Source: Nephrocerus scutellatus (Eukaryota > Arthropoda > Insecta > Diptera > Pipunculidae). Taken from it: a stretch of 64,000 nt of DNA. The stretch's first letter is position 1. The number at the start of each line of letters is the position of its first letter. The stretch spans positions 7,177,001 to 7,241,000 of the forward strand of contig OX352764.1 in assembly GCA_947095585.1 (NCBI GenBank), in the 5' to 3' direction. Positions 1 to 11,465 of the stretch are shown piece after piece. A program made the translations under genes and the position numbers. The notes under the pieces were generated by a model. It had not been told where the DNA came from. It worked only from the letters and a program-made list of their open reading frames with translations, and searched no databases.

Positions 1-577
1 GAGAGTGATTGAGAAAGAGAGAGAGAGCGGCGGAGGTGCTTCCCAATACGCGGGCAAACACACGGGCGACATCTAAATGCTACCCCATCATTGCTATCGG
101 ATTACATTCGATGATAGATTAAACTGCCGCTATGTGCACACAAGCAGTTGGACACACCGGGATTAATGACGCGACAGCAAATAGACAAACAAAAAAAGGG
201 TTAAGAGCTGAACGCAGATTGTAAAATTAATCTTCATATTCAGGTGCATTTCTGTGGAATTCTGGTGTCATTGAGGCGGGTGCTAATGATGATGTTGCTG
301 TGTTTGAATCAATCATCAGTCTGAATTTTGTTTTAACAAAAATAATTGACTTTTATTTGATTAGCATCTAACATTCAAAATAAAACCGACAAGATTTGAA
401 AGCAATGTGACAATCTAACCGAAAAATTTCGAATCAGAAATTCTTAAATTGACATCCTTATGTTTCCTTATATGGTTATGCATACCTCATAAAGAATTAT
501 AACTAAACGAGTGTGGTCGCAGCCCGTTATACGAATAAACGGGCCCCCAGTTCGTATTATTTAATTTAATTACAAAT
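1..577. other. Non-coding flank, no gene seen
   Basis: AT-rich sequence with a short (GA)n run near its left edge. No coding-like frame or recognised repeat. Confidence 0.5.
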
Positions 578-860
578 ACCCTTAAAGTGTCCGCTAATTA
601 ACAAAAAAAAATCCACCATACAACACCACACCTCTTCCTAACCAACTCTTTTCATCTCAGCGACCTCGAAAACAATAGATTCGATTTCAATCAATATCGA
701 CCCCGCCCACCAAAAAAAAAACATCAAGAGCCCCCAAAATCCCTCTAAATCCCTTGAAGCGTGCGCTAATTAAAAAGGCTAATATACAACCCTGTCAATC
801 CATCATTGTCTTACCAACGCTATTCATATCAATGATCTCAAAACTATACACTAATTACTT
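578..860 (+). repeat. Two diverged tandem copies of a ~170-bp unit
   Basis: The block beginning CCCTTAAAGTGTCCGCTAAT near 580 recurs, diverged, near 750 as CCCTTGAAGCGTGCGCTAAT. Both are followed by similar ACAAC...TTCATNTCA...CTCNAAAAC text at matching offsets. The 64-codon open frame at 754-948 lies inside the second copy and has no protein-like character. This reads as an old duplication; family unknown. Confidence 0.4.
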
Positions 861-2080
861 ACAGCTCTGCAAGGTGTTACGCAGCCGCTGCAGACAGTGC
901 AGAGCATATGCTGTCAAATCTTCACATATTTTTGATCTTAAATCTTGATGCTACAGCTAGGACACGTTCACGTTTTAAGCAATTTTACGAAAAGGACTGT
1001 CATTATGTCAAAACTCACTTTTGATTTGCCCTACAAAAAGGTACTGCGAGACTTCTCTTCTAGGAGAATTGTCAAAAAGTGGTGACATTTTCGTTAATAG
1101 CTGTGACCGCTACGAAATCTGCTTATACCATTCAGAACTGTTATTAAATTAAATGTCTATTGCTTTGCAACGAAAATATTTCTTAATTTTTGCCATTATG
1201 GTTTTGGGAACCACTGAATTGGTGTGCTGATGATATTTCATCACAGTTTTAGATCGTGTGTCAAATGAGTTAAAAAATAAAATATATAACCGAGGTGAAT
1301 ATAGCAGCTACATTTTTAATTTTTTATATGTTTTGTTGTGTCAAATGAACCAGTTAAAATGTTGACAGCCAACAAAATCGTTTCTTCATAATATTTATGT
1401 TAAATTCGATTCGTCTCAAAAATTGTGCAACGAATTTATCATTAGTATTGAGTTTACTGAGTTTACTGAAATAAACTTAAATATATTAATATTCTGAGTA
1501 ACAATTATTTTGGATTCGCTCTTTCACTTCACATTGTCAGTTGACTTTTAAAAGTTTTTGTTGCTGAGCTGACAGATAGCGGAGAATGTTTATTTACTGA
1601 ATGCAATCCTCTTTACTGAGTTGAAACTGAAAATCTCTGAGCCCTCAGCTATCTCGAACGCTTGCTGCCACGTAAATTAACGAACAGAGCATACGATTTG
1701 CATCTAATGGGTCGTTCACATCAGCTAACTAAATCTCACTTAAGTCTTTTATAGTTGACGATTGCGGTTGACCTTAACCGCCTAAGTAAGTAAGTAAAGT
1801 TGTTGCTGTAGCAAATGTGTCAAGTGTCAACAACATTCAAATGCTTAACAACTTGCTCCGATTGAAAATCTTTTGATCGATGAACTTATCAACGTCAAGA
1901 TATTCTTTATTCAAACTTGAAATGTCTGTCAAAAGATAAATAACAACTGCAGAAACAGTTGTAGTTGCATAACCCTTGAAAGACCACACAACAACCGCCA
2001 GCGATCAAATAATGACCGCAAAAAAGCGGAGCGTTTATTTATTCAACGAACTTCGTCGTTAACGTTAGCGTCGACGCTTT
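861..2080. other. AT-rich non-coding, nothing recognised
   Basis: No sustained codon-like frame, no RNA gene and no clear repeat structure on either strand. Confidence 0.5.
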
Positions 2081-2660
2081 AACAATATTCCTATTTACCT
2101 AAATCAGCCTTAAGGATATCCGTGTGATTCTTGCGAAGCTGAACAATGAAGCATATGCGTCTGTCCGTCTTTTCGTCTCTCTGTACAAAATAAGTTGGCA
2201 TTGGCTTCAAAGTGTCAGTTTTGGAGCAATGGCTGATACAGTTTCTATTTCCAGTTGGTCGCCTCCATGATTCGAAACTGGATATGATGAAGATTTTTAT
2301 TTCCTTTTGCCAACGGCGAGCCAGAACAATGAAATTTACGATTATGAGCTTCCTGATGTCTCCTCGATAACGAGCGCTCAGGCGATTCCATCGACCAATC
2401 TGAATATAGCCTTGGGTCAATTTGGCCCCGGAATTCGTTTATTTGCTTACCAAAGTTTTTGTTATGTCGACAGGAGCGGTTGTAGGTAGGGTCGGTGCGG
2501 TAAGGTGCGGAATGTAAAAATACCCATACACCCGCACTATGAAAGAACGAGCGTATGATGCGCAGGAAGGATATAGTGGAAAGTTGAACTACTCGTGTAG
2601 CTGAAAAGGAACCTGAAGCCAAGTTGCGAATTGTTCGTTGAAGATGAAGACTTCTAGCTG
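2080..2660. other. Unidentified segment open on both strands
   Basis: Three overlapping open frames occur here: minus-strand frames of 109 and 125 codons and a plus-strand frame (2307-2489) reading NEIYDYELPDVSSITSAQ. The plus frame extends upstream with only one stop (around 2268), giving a codon-like run. I cannot assign any of them to a family. The segment could be a decayed mobile-element protein or chance. Base composition is less AT-rich than the flanks, which favours former coding sequence. Confidence 0.3.
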
Positions 2661-3199
2661 GGTTGTTGTTGTTGTTCTTGTTACGTTCTCATGTATCGCA
2701 TTATTTCATTGTATAGTTTTGGATTTAGTTTCTCCAGCACTCTGCTGTGTGAGATAAACTTTATTTCTATAGAAGTGGAGCTGAATTGGATAATTCATAT
2801 ATGTTTGAGTATGCTTGCATGGATGGATGTAAGTTAGAGGTAGCTCCGCCATAGGAAGAAGTATCTCTTTCTTTGGCATCTCTTAGTTGCATCCATAGAA
2901 AGTATAGGGAAGCAAAGTGAACCATTTTTTCTCTCTCCTTGTTATCGGATAAGAAAGGATTTTTTTTGTTTTGTATTGTTTCGTTTCTTCTTCCTTCTAA
3001 CCGTTACTTGGTTGGTTGCTTGTTTAGTGCACAACAAATTGTTCAGGATTATTATGGAATTATAGTGAGGATTCATTTCATGGTGGAAATTGCGTACGAG
3101 ATACTTGGGAGTTTTCACAATTTAAGTTCAATTTATACGCAAAATGCTAAACGAAATTTGTTGAATAGTCATTTTAGTTCTTCTAAGCGAAATCGGGAG
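2661..3199. other. Non-coding with a short GTT microsatellite
   Basis: A (GTT)n run lies at about 2663-2677. Otherwise it is T-rich DNA with no supported gene. Confidence 0.45.
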
Positions 3200-4765
3200 T
3201 GACTCGAAATACCAAAGCACAAAGTCCCAGGTCTAAAGAAAACCGAAAACACATAACCCCAAACACAAAATACCAAAACACAAAGCACAACCATTCAGAA
3301 AATCTCAAGCACAAAATCCCCCAACACAAAATTTTCAAACAGAAAATCCCCAAATACGAAATTCCCAGACACATAATACCAAAAACATAGAAAGTGTTTG
3401 GAGATTTGGTTCTTGGGAATTTTGTCTGGATGTATGGATCCACAAATACAACATTCCCAGATCAAAATCCCCAAAAAAATCGCAAACACAAAATACAAAA
3501 AAAAAATGTGCTTTGAGATTTTGTTATCGGAGATTTTGCCAACATGGGTGGACCCACAAATACAAAAAAAATAAGGAAAAAAAATCCCAAAATCACAATC
3601 TTCAATACTAAATCCCCTAAAAAATTCTCAAAAAAAATCACCAAGTTGATAGATTTTGTTATTAGGTATTTGGTCCACATGAATGGATCCACAAATGCAA
3701 AATCTCCAAATCTAAATTCCCAACACAAAATTCCCCTAAAAAACAGTTGCAAAATCTCACGCACAAAATCCCCTAACAAAAAACTCAAAAACATAAGATG
3801 TGTTTGGAGATGTCGTTATTGGATATTTTGTCTCCACATGGATGGATGGATGGATTGTGGGCGTCGTGGCTCACTGGAAATGCACATGGCTACTGAGAAG
3901 AAGGTTCGTGGTTCGAATCGCAGCAACACCAATAGTATTTTTCACGGGTCACGAATGGATGACAAACGTTCCGAGAGTAATAGCTTGTCACGGAAAGCTT
4001 CTCAATTCGCCGTTCGGATCCGGCCTTAAATTGTAGGTCCCTTCCGTTTGTCTCCAAAAATATACATGCGCAACACAAACGGTCGCGAGAAGCTAGGCCT
4101 TCGACCGCAATGGTCTGTCGCGCCAAATATCATTAATAATATTGATTGATCCACAAGTATAAAATCCCCAAATCAAAATCCCTAACACAGAATCCTCGAA
4201 AAAGATCCCCAAAAACAAAATCATCATCATACTTTGTTGTACAACAGGGTTGTGTTACTGGCCTTACGCAAAAAATCTCGCCACCGGTATCGATTTCTAG
4301 CCGATGTCATCCAGTTTAGTTTTTAGGATCAAAATCGCTCAACACAAAATCCAAAAGCACAAAATCCCAAGCACAAAATCGCTAATCAGAAAGTCCCAAA
4401 AACATAAAATGTTGTTACTGGGGATTTTGTCCACACGGATGGATTCACATACACAAAATTCTACAATCATAATCCCTCATCCTCCAAAAAGGTCTCAAAA
4501 AAAAAACATCCCCAAAAAAAAAATCCCAAAGCACAAACCCCACAAAAACAAAATCCTAGAAATATAAAATGCGTATGGAGATTTTGTTATTGGGGATTTG
4601 TTCTTGGGGATTTTGTCCAATTGGATGGATCCACAAATACAAGATCCTAAAATGAAAATCCCCAACTAAGATCCTCAAAACCTAAATCACCAAACATAAG
4701 ATCCCAAGCTAAAAATCCCCAATCACAAAATCCCAAAAACATAAAATGTGTTTTAATTTTATGCA
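3200..4765 (+). repeat. Higher-order tandem array of an ACAAAATCCCC-type motif
   Basis: The region is made of degenerate 10-12 bp units close to ACAAAATCCCC. They are punctuated every ~130-250 bp by a longer, more unique block reading GGAGATTTTGTTATTGGGGA then CCACATGGATGGATCCACAA. That block can be found near 3395, 3515, 3655, 3800, 4420 and 4575, with a partial one near 4145. All open frames here (3183-4567, both strands) translate to the low-complexity output of this array and are not genes. A SINE sits inside the array and splits one punctuating block. Confidence 0.8.
3857..4130 (+). mobile_element. tRNA-derived SINE, copy 1
   Basis: A tRNA-like head carries an A-box region (GTGGCTCACTGG, slightly degraded) and a B-box region (GGTTCGTGGTTCGAATCGC). 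It is followed by a body reading GTATTTTTCACGG, then GATGACAAACGTTCCGAGAG, then CACGGAAAGCTTCTCAA. Head and body recur at 17.07 kb, 42.0 kb (reverse) and 47.4 kb, so this is a dispersed family and not a tRNA gene; the acceptor stem does not pair. It interrupts the surrounding ACAAAATCCCC array, so it is younger than the array. SINEs of this kind are transcribed by RNA polymerase III from the internal A and B boxes and moved by LINE proteins. Confidence 0.75.
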
Positions 4766-6350
4766 AATGGTGTAATAACTGCAATTAAGCGCAACGAACG
4801 AAAAGAACTAGTCGCGTAACTCCTAAGTCCCGTCATTTGTTTGTTCCACTTCCTTAGGTTTTCCTGCTTTCCTGTTTAACTTCTTACAGGCATAAAAAGG
4901 AAGAGGCGCATTGTGTTATTCAAAACATTGCAACAACTACAGAAAAAGTTGAATACGACGGCGAATAAAAGTTCTGTAATTAGAATTGCACTTCCAGGAC
5001 ACACACACGTATTTACAGTGCACCATCTTCCGTTTAATTTCAGTAATGCCAGCGAGCAACTCACTCACTCACTCAGCGTCAGAGGCTCTTGCAGAGCATC
5101 ATGGAACGAAATTAGATTTCGCAGAGCAATTATTACCGCTACTATGTACCATTCTGATGGCTAAAACATTAACAATTTCATGCTAAGCACAAGCAAGGAA
5201 CGCATGTGGCAGGCAAGTGGAAGGCGCGGTGCCCACATCGTAGACATCTGTTTCTCTTTTCGATTTCTGTTGCATTATTTTTCTCATCTGATCCACTCTA
5301 GATGGATCTGTGAAGGCGCTCACATACCGATTTGCTCCGGTAATGAGTTGCGTACATCCGTAACATGAAATGCAATCTGGAAGCTGAAGAGTTGATTTCA
5401 TCCAACCAGCACACAACATTCTCGCAGTTGTCCAGATGTTTGGCGCACATTTAATGACCATCGAGGAGGGTGTTCGGTGATTCGTTTCGCTGGGTTTTTT
5501 TCTCCTTCTTCTCATGGGATGTGGCATGGCATGGCATGGCCAAGAGCTGCAACCGTCCGACTGATTCTTTTGCAGTACATCGATTGCTGGTATATTCGTG
5601 GTCTGATGATAGTCAATGAGCTGATGGCGCTGTGCACCACCACTTGATGCCATGAAATGCATTTTGTTGGTTGCGATTTTGCTGGCTCTTCTTGCAAACG
5701 CCAGAAGTCACTTTGCGCGGTCGTGGCAACGACGGCAATGGTGCGAGAAATAATTATGATGGATGATTGAGTGAATCAATATTTTAATAGCAGTCTGGAA
5801 GAGTGAGGGGCACACAATACCAGCATGCAAATCTAGACAGACAGTTGTTTTTACAGTTAATCATCGGTCGGATTGTTTGCTTGACCATTGAGCCGTTTCA
5901 TTGGTTCTGCAAAAAGGGATTATTATCGCGATTTCCTGGTGGACGTCAGTGTATGTAGTATTCTGTGTGAAAGCAGCCTTTAGGGAGTAATTGTAAGGGA
6001 GTATAGTATGGGTAAGGTAGAAGGCGGCCTTCTAACCTTGAATGGCGTAACACGCAGACTGATTTTTTGCATTTTCATTGTCATAAAGCAGAGAGTACGG
6101 CTTTAAGCGGAGTGTTATGTTTATATTCAGGACATTGCATTACAGTTTAATAATTTGCGATAATTTAAATCCAATTTAGCAAAACATTTCGAAAGTTTAT
6201 AAAACTTTCTTTGTATCTCACCAACAAAAAAAGTATCGGCGTTAGAATGCAACCTTGTCTTACCCCACTTAGGATCTATATCTACATATATATTTGTAAT
6301 TCCGTTGTGAATTTGTAATCATATGCACTTGCCGTATCTGTTCCTCATGG
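4766..6350. other. Non-coding, no gene supported
   Basis: Several chance frames on both strands (e.g. 5183-5662 minus) show no domain or codon bias I can defend. No RNA gene seen. Confidence 0.45.
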
Positions 6351-6351
6351 C

Positions 6352-6605
6352 GCCCTTAATATCTTCTTAAGACCCCATTCAAGACCTTCTTAAAACGACC
6401 TCAATACTACCTCAAGACCTACCAAAGGACCCCTTCTCAAAACCCACTTAAGACCCTCTAAAAACTCGCTCAAGATCTCTCTCAAAACCACCAATACCCC
6501 CTTAAGATCACTTCAAGACCAACAGAACTCAAAAGACCCCCAACGATCCTCAAAAGACTTCGCAAAAACCCCCAAAAGACCTTCAAAAACCCCAAAAGGA
6601 CATAC
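6352..6605 (+). repeat. CAAAAGACC / TTAAGACCC low-complexity array
   Basis: Degenerate units such as CTCAAGACC, TTAAGACCC and CAAAAGACCCCC repeat about every 9-14 bp. The same motif makes up the much longer array at 34.96-35.83 kb. The array ends a few tens of bases before the decayed transposase that follows. Confidence 0.7.
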
Positions 6606-6686
6606 CGAATGGAAACTTTTTTTTGGAACGATTTGCTTGAAATTTAGACAGCGCGTCAGTCTGATATTCCGCGGCACGAAACAATT

Positions 6687-7522
6687 ATGTTTTCGCTTGA
6701 GGAGCGTTTTGAAATATTGAAAACCTATTTTCAAAGTCAGTGTTGTGTAGCCGAAACCATGCGAATTTTGAAAAGAAATATGGGTCGTGAAAGAGCGCCA
6801 AGCGGAGCCGCTGTAGTGAAATTGGTGAAGAAAGTTCATTAGAAAAGCTTGCTATTGAATAACAGAAAAGGTCAAAAGATATCAGTCCTCTGCGTGGCGC
6901 GTGGACCATAGACCAGCTTGATAATGACGTCGATTTTGGTCGAAAAATCATCTTTTCAGACGAAGCGCATTTCCATCACGGGGGCTATATAAACAAGCCC
7001 TCGATTTGGGGTTAGGAACAGCCAATGCATCCACCAAGAGTGACAGTTTGGTGTGGATTTTGGATTGGTGGCCAATTTTTCTTCGAAAACCCTGCTGGAA
7101 ACGCCATTATCGTCAATTGCGACCGTTACAGAGCGAGCTGACCAACTTTTTATGGCCTTAATTCGACGCTTTGAATGTGGACTACCTTTGGCTTCAACAA
7201 GATGGGGACACATGCCATAAAAGGCGACTGACAATCGATCTCTTGCGCGCCATATTTGGCAACCGAATAATCAGCCGTTTTAGAGATGTCGATTTTTTGA
7301 CAAATCGCAGCAGCACAAAAAACAAATAAACATCTCGACAAGTCGAAAAAAGTAATAGCATGTCAGTCGCACTTAATCAAGACACGCAGGTTATTCACGC
7401 CCTCGAAAACATTTACTATAGCCGCTGTCGAATTTTCCCATTCTCTGGAACATTTAAAAAGCATCAAAATTTATTGCCAGGCAGGCAATGTGAAGTGCAA
7501 TAGAATTGAAATAATTTATTGA
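6687..7522 (+). pseudogene. Decayed IS630/Tc1-mariner-type transposase
   Basis: A cut-and-paste DDE transposase remnant. The first 51 codons from the ATG give a helix-turn-helix-like start (FSLEERFEILKTYF ... MRILKRN ... VVKLVKKVH) and end in a stop. Further on, frame-shifted stretches recover the catalytic core: IIFSDEAHFHHGGYINK (first catalytic Asp, ~6959), IWG-stop, PPRVTVWCGFWIGGQFFFEN, NAIIVNCDRY, LWLQQDGDTCH (second catalytic Asp, ~7190), TIDLLRAIFGNRIISR, and a C-terminal YCQAG...RIEIIY followed by a stop at 7520-7522. The middle helix-turn-helix segment and the third catalytic residue region are missing or scrambled, so it cannot be active. Length is ~280 codons against roughly 340 usual for the family (from memory). 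No terminal inverted repeats were found around it. Confidence 0.8.
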
Positions 7523-9057
7523 TGTGTTACTTTTTTGGAATTTCAACATCTACAACATAAACAATCTGCCTCACGGCATCATATTGTCCGAGGTACGCGC
7601 GTAATTGCATTACGCGAATGCTGCACAGCACCAGGCATCATTCTGGAGCGAAAAAAATCAACATTCAACACTACTCGTAACGAGCTCCAGAGTGTAACTT
7701 AATTTACACAAAAGTTAAATGTTTTACTAAAATAAAAAATTTAGTTCTTGAACAAAAAACAAACAAACGCAAAAAAGTTCCACTGTATGAAGCTGGATTT
7801 TGCGTTTGAAATGTGTGACGTCAGGTGGTGGTATTCCACCACCAAGAAGGATGAGGAGTAGTATCTTTCTGTTAAAAAGAATTCGCTTCTTTGAAAGCAA
7901 CAAACTGCATGTTTCTTGGATTTTATGTTGAACATGACTCGGGCAATAGACTCATACGTCCGCCCGCCGCTGATGGTCACCATTGCGTTGTGCATACATT
8001 AAATCGAGTTATGTGAGGGCATATGGTCACGCATACAACACCACGGGATGAGATCAACATCTAGCCTGCATTTCGCCTTCACCTGGCATACCGACTCGTA
8101 TCTCGTATGGTCGTCTTTGTATCATCTGCTTCTAATGTTGTACTGATGCTGTGACCCACAATGATCTCGCCGGTGGCGGCGGCTGTATCATCTGCACGTA
8201 GTTTCTTCCGCTTTGAATTTCGATGCCACACGACGACCCCAAGGCAATGTTTTCCAAACAATTTCTGTAACTTAATTTGTTTATATCTGTGCGCTACTCA
8301 GTACTCATAGAAGTCAATTAATTTTGTTAGCATATGTATTTCTATGTGTGTGTGTGAATGTGTGCATAGCTAGAAAGTGGAAAAGTTTTAATTTGTCGGG
8401 AAATCTGAAGCTCATTTGCAAGGCAAATAGAAATACCGAGGGGTATCTGATGGAAGGGCATATGGCGCTTTGCTGCAATTCCATTAAAGTTAATTGAATC
8501 AATACTTGAGCATTTGCCGTAATAAAACGAAACTTCCATTAAACATTCATAATCAGAAACAAACAGAAAATTGTTGTACAAATTTCAATTTACAGCAAAT
8601 GAAGAACACACACTAACACTTCCAAGTTCGGTATAGATCGGCCGATGACGATCAATTCAATTTAGATTCCAATCCCCCATTTCTAGATATTATTCTACCC
8701 ATCGGTTGTTAAGGCTGAACATTAAGTATCTCTCTTCAATTTGAATCTACAAAATGAAAAAGATGTTTGTTGTCCGTGGAAAATAGATCGTGAAATAGGA
8801 ACACGAAGAAGCACTAAATGAATTCATTACTGCGCTGTTTGCGATAACAATGAATGACACTTCAAAGTCACACCAGCGTCCAAGTGCATTCGATGAGTGC
8901 AAAGCAAACCGAGATATTCAAAATAGAAGACTCCGATAGCTCTACGAAATTGTCGCGATCACTTATGATCTCCAATCGATTCAATTGGGAAGTTAAATGC
9001 TCTCATGCAGTTGGAAATTACACTCAAATACTCGACACATAGAATGCTTAGATTGTT
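7523..9057. other. Non-coding, no gene supported
   Basis: Includes a short (TG)n run near 8345-8358. The small frames around 7741-8581 lack any recognisable protein character. Confidence 0.45.
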
Positions 9058-9425
9058 TCAGTCCTTGGATTGTTTCAGTACTGGAATATTTTCCCAGTGG
9101 GCCAGATGAAGCTTATTTTTCCAATTTTTAATCAGCGCTGTGACGGCATCCCAGTTGACACCACAACTGGTTTTAGGTCCTATGAACGCAGATTGTAAGC
9201 CAGCCCTAGCTAGTTCATTTGCAGATTTGTTGCCTACAATTCCTTGACAACTAGGGACCCATCCCATTATCACCCTGTTACGTCTGGCGAGGGATTGCAG
9301 TGCATCGTAGCAGCTTTTAACTAATAGAGAGTACATTAAGTTGGAGGGTATTCGGAGTCTGCATACTACCAACTAAGCTCCCTCTTAGTCATGCATCCAT
9401 CGGCGTACGCTTTTCCACCTTGGAT
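9058..9425 (-). pseudogene. LINE ORF2 fragment: RNase H domain
   Basis: The minus-strand frame contains CYDALQSLARRNRVIMGWVP, then GNKSANELARAGLQSAFIGP, then NWKNKLHLAHWENIPVLKQ. This is the second half of the RNase H domain of an R1/LOA/I-type non-LTR retrotransposon (the WVPxHxGxxGNExADELA block), with GWVPSCQGIVGN showing the eroded motif. Just upstream a shifted frame reads KAYADGCMTKREL, resembling the first catalytic Asp region. The RT domain is absent, so this is a truncated copy. A close relative is at 38.9-39.2 kb, sharing CYD-LQSLA and NESANELARAG. Confidence 0.75.
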
Positions 9426-9931
9426 AAGGGATGTTAGAAATTTTCTGAGGATAGGACAAGTCCATTGCCTCAAACACTCCTCCTTTACCCGGGTTTGGCA
9501 CCAGCATTAGCAGGCATAAGGTTCTGTGCAGCATCTGTGGTGTCTAAATTTACTTGTTGATCACTAATTTCTCAATTGCAGCCACAATCTCATCAGCCAA
9601 TACTTTTACTGCATCATGATGAGCCCTTCAACGCGTTGTCGAGAGTCTTTTAACAGATGCTTTGATGTATTTAAGAAGCGTAGTTCATGGTACTCCGCGT
9701 GATTTATCGTTGAAAAACATTATGATGGTTTGTGTAAGTTTCTATTTTTTTCACGCTCGGGTATCATCCGATGAGGGCAATCCCCGCCACCTCCCCCTAG
9801 CTACGCTACTGGATAGAATGATCCCGAAATAAGGTAGTTTTTATATGCACTTACCGAGCGAAATGAATCTTAATAAGAACACGTTCAGCAGTCTTATAAA
9901 ATTCTCTAAATTAGCTTCGCGTCAGGATGTT
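9426..9931. other. Flank of the LINE fragment, nothing firm
   Basis: May include further decayed LINE sequence upstream of the RNase H piece, but I could not read a convincing motif. Confidence 0.35.
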
Positions 9932-10088
9932 TTTGTTTGTTTATGGCGGCCAGCTCTTGTGATCAATTTTTAATACACGTCCTAAAACACGATTTTATTC
10001 AAACTTTGCACACATGTGTATCTCCGATTATAGAATTTTCATGAAATTTTTTTAATTTTTATTTGTGGGTAAATTTTTTTGACATTTA
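9932..10088 (-). repeat. CCAG-tailed dispersed repeat, partial copy
   Basis: In reverse orientation it carries the family blocks TTTGCACACATGTGTATCTC and CTTGTGATCAATTTTTA, next to a single CCAG. The same blocks occur at 18.4, 61.6 and 63.4-63.85 kb. Class unknown; possibly a non-autonomous DNA element. Confidence 0.6.
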
Positions 10089-10097
10089 ATTCCTGTA

Positions 10098-10330
10098 GTC
10101 GGACATATTCGGATCTACAACCGGTTTTCGGTCCTTGCTCTCCAGTCCCGATTTCAAGCCGATGCCATTCAGTTTGACATCCCTAAACTTTGATCGCCCT
10201 GGTCTATGCCATCCTTCCAGTGGCCGTCCTCGCTGTCATGTGCCATTTGCTATAAATCTTCCTTATTTATCCATTTTACTCTACACCACTCATACTTATG
10301 TCGTCTATTTGTTGGTCTAGTATGGGCCTA
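10098..10330 (-). mobile_element. 3-prime tail of an RTE-like LINE
   Basis: On the plus strand it shares TCTACAACCGG, GTCCCGATTT-AAGCCGAT, GGTCTA-GCCATC-TTCCAG and GGC-GTCCTCGCTGTC-TG with the terminal part of the LINE at 18.7 kb. Read on the minus strand this is the RGRPxxxW segment and the 3-prime end of that LINE's ORF2. Only the last ~230 bp survive. Confidence 0.6.
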
Positions 10331-11040
10331 TGAGAAAAATGTGATCTGGTGCAAATTTTTACACTGAGCAAAACTGCAGATATGGTAATACTGCGTCTTT
10401 GCCTCTATGGTAGCATTTCAACTACCACACCAGTTAAACCACAAGCACAAAGCACTTGTTTACTCTCATATCATTTTCTCTCTTTAAATTCATTGCTGTT
10501 CATTTCGAAATTCGAACCCTGTTGTTTGCTGGTCATTTAGTTCATTCCTCTCTCATTATTATTAACAGAGTGAATTAACTGCAATCACAAAATCAGCTGT
10601 GTTTTGTTTATGTTTACAATTTTCATTCATTTTATCTTTTTGTTCACTCTCACGGAAAAGGGAATTTGCGGTTTTCCTCGACTGTTGTAGTTTAACAAAA
10701 CTCATTTCGATTTTTCACCTGACGACAAGCGACAAACTTAAGTGAACATCAATGTATTTGGTGTGCACAGAGTAATTCGTGCCGCACTAATAACAATATT
10801 TATTATTAATGCATTTCTAGCGTTCTAGCACTGAAATGCTGAGGTTGAGCAGTAGACACAAACACATTTCGCTCTTACAAGTCAATTCTTCCAATTAGCT
10901 GACAACTAATGCAAATCTGTCAGATGTAAGTTTTCTTTAGCAGATAGCATTACAGGAGCTTAACGGTATAACCAACCGATGCCGTAAACACCATTTTACA
11001 TGCGTGCAGTACGACTCTTTGATTATGCTTTTTCTAACAG
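10331..11040. other. Non-coding, nothing recognised
   Basis: No gene or clear repeat seen between the LINE tail and the hairpin that follows. Confidence 0.45.
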
Positions 11041-11045
11041 CGCTG

Positions 11046-11116
11046 GGTTTGGTGTCCCATTTCGACAGCGTTCTCGACGAAAACCAGAGAACGCTTTAGA
11101 AATGGGACACCAAACC
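11046..11116. other. Strong 71-nt hairpin (27 paired bases per arm)
   Basis: Left arm GGTTTGGTGTCCCATTTC (11046-11063) pairs perfectly with GAAATGGGACACCAAACC (11099-11116). After a symmetrical 3x3 mismatch, AGCGTTCTC (11067-11075) pairs perfectly with GAGAACGCT (11087-11095), leaving an 11-nt loop. Outside the stem, GCTGGG (11042) and CCCAGC (11126) could pair after a bulge. The size and shape fit a microRNA-type precursor or the end of a foldback element; the sequence alone cannot decide between them. No similar copy was noticed elsewhere in the window. Confidence 0.7.
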
Positions 11117-11324
11117 TTCACTGTACCCAGCAAATCGAAAGCGATATAAGTAAATATATTCTTAAAGATACACCTATTTTAGATGAACATTTTAATTGCA
11201 GAAATACAGAGAAAGGTTACTTAAATGCAATATGTAAGACCTATCCCAATCGTAAAAATATATGGTTCGCTACAATGTCGTTTTAAAAGGCTGATATCGA
11301 ATAAAAGAGGACACAACGGCACAG

Positions 11325-11465
11325 TATTTAAGGAAGATACACTTAGAAGATACTGGTATCTAGCTTTACTGTATTCAAGTAGATAGATTTTGAAGTTACG
11401 AATTCCTCGCTTCACTTCAAGGAGATACATTTTAAAGATACGAAAATCTCGCTTCACTGTATTTC
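11325..11465 (+). repeat. Three imperfect ~46-bp tandem units
   Basis: Units near 11328, 11370 and 11415 share GTATTNAAG-AGATA, then AAG-TAC, ending CTCGCTTCACT or a variant. The 82-codon minus frame here repeats a peptide pattern (RDFRIFKMYLLE / RGIRNFKIYLLE) only because the DNA repeats. Confidence 0.55.

Noticed and set aside
3183..4029. Several frames of 60-161 codons on both strands
   Set aside because: All follow from the ACAAAATCCCC array and its reverse complement, and the 161-codon one runs into the SINE.
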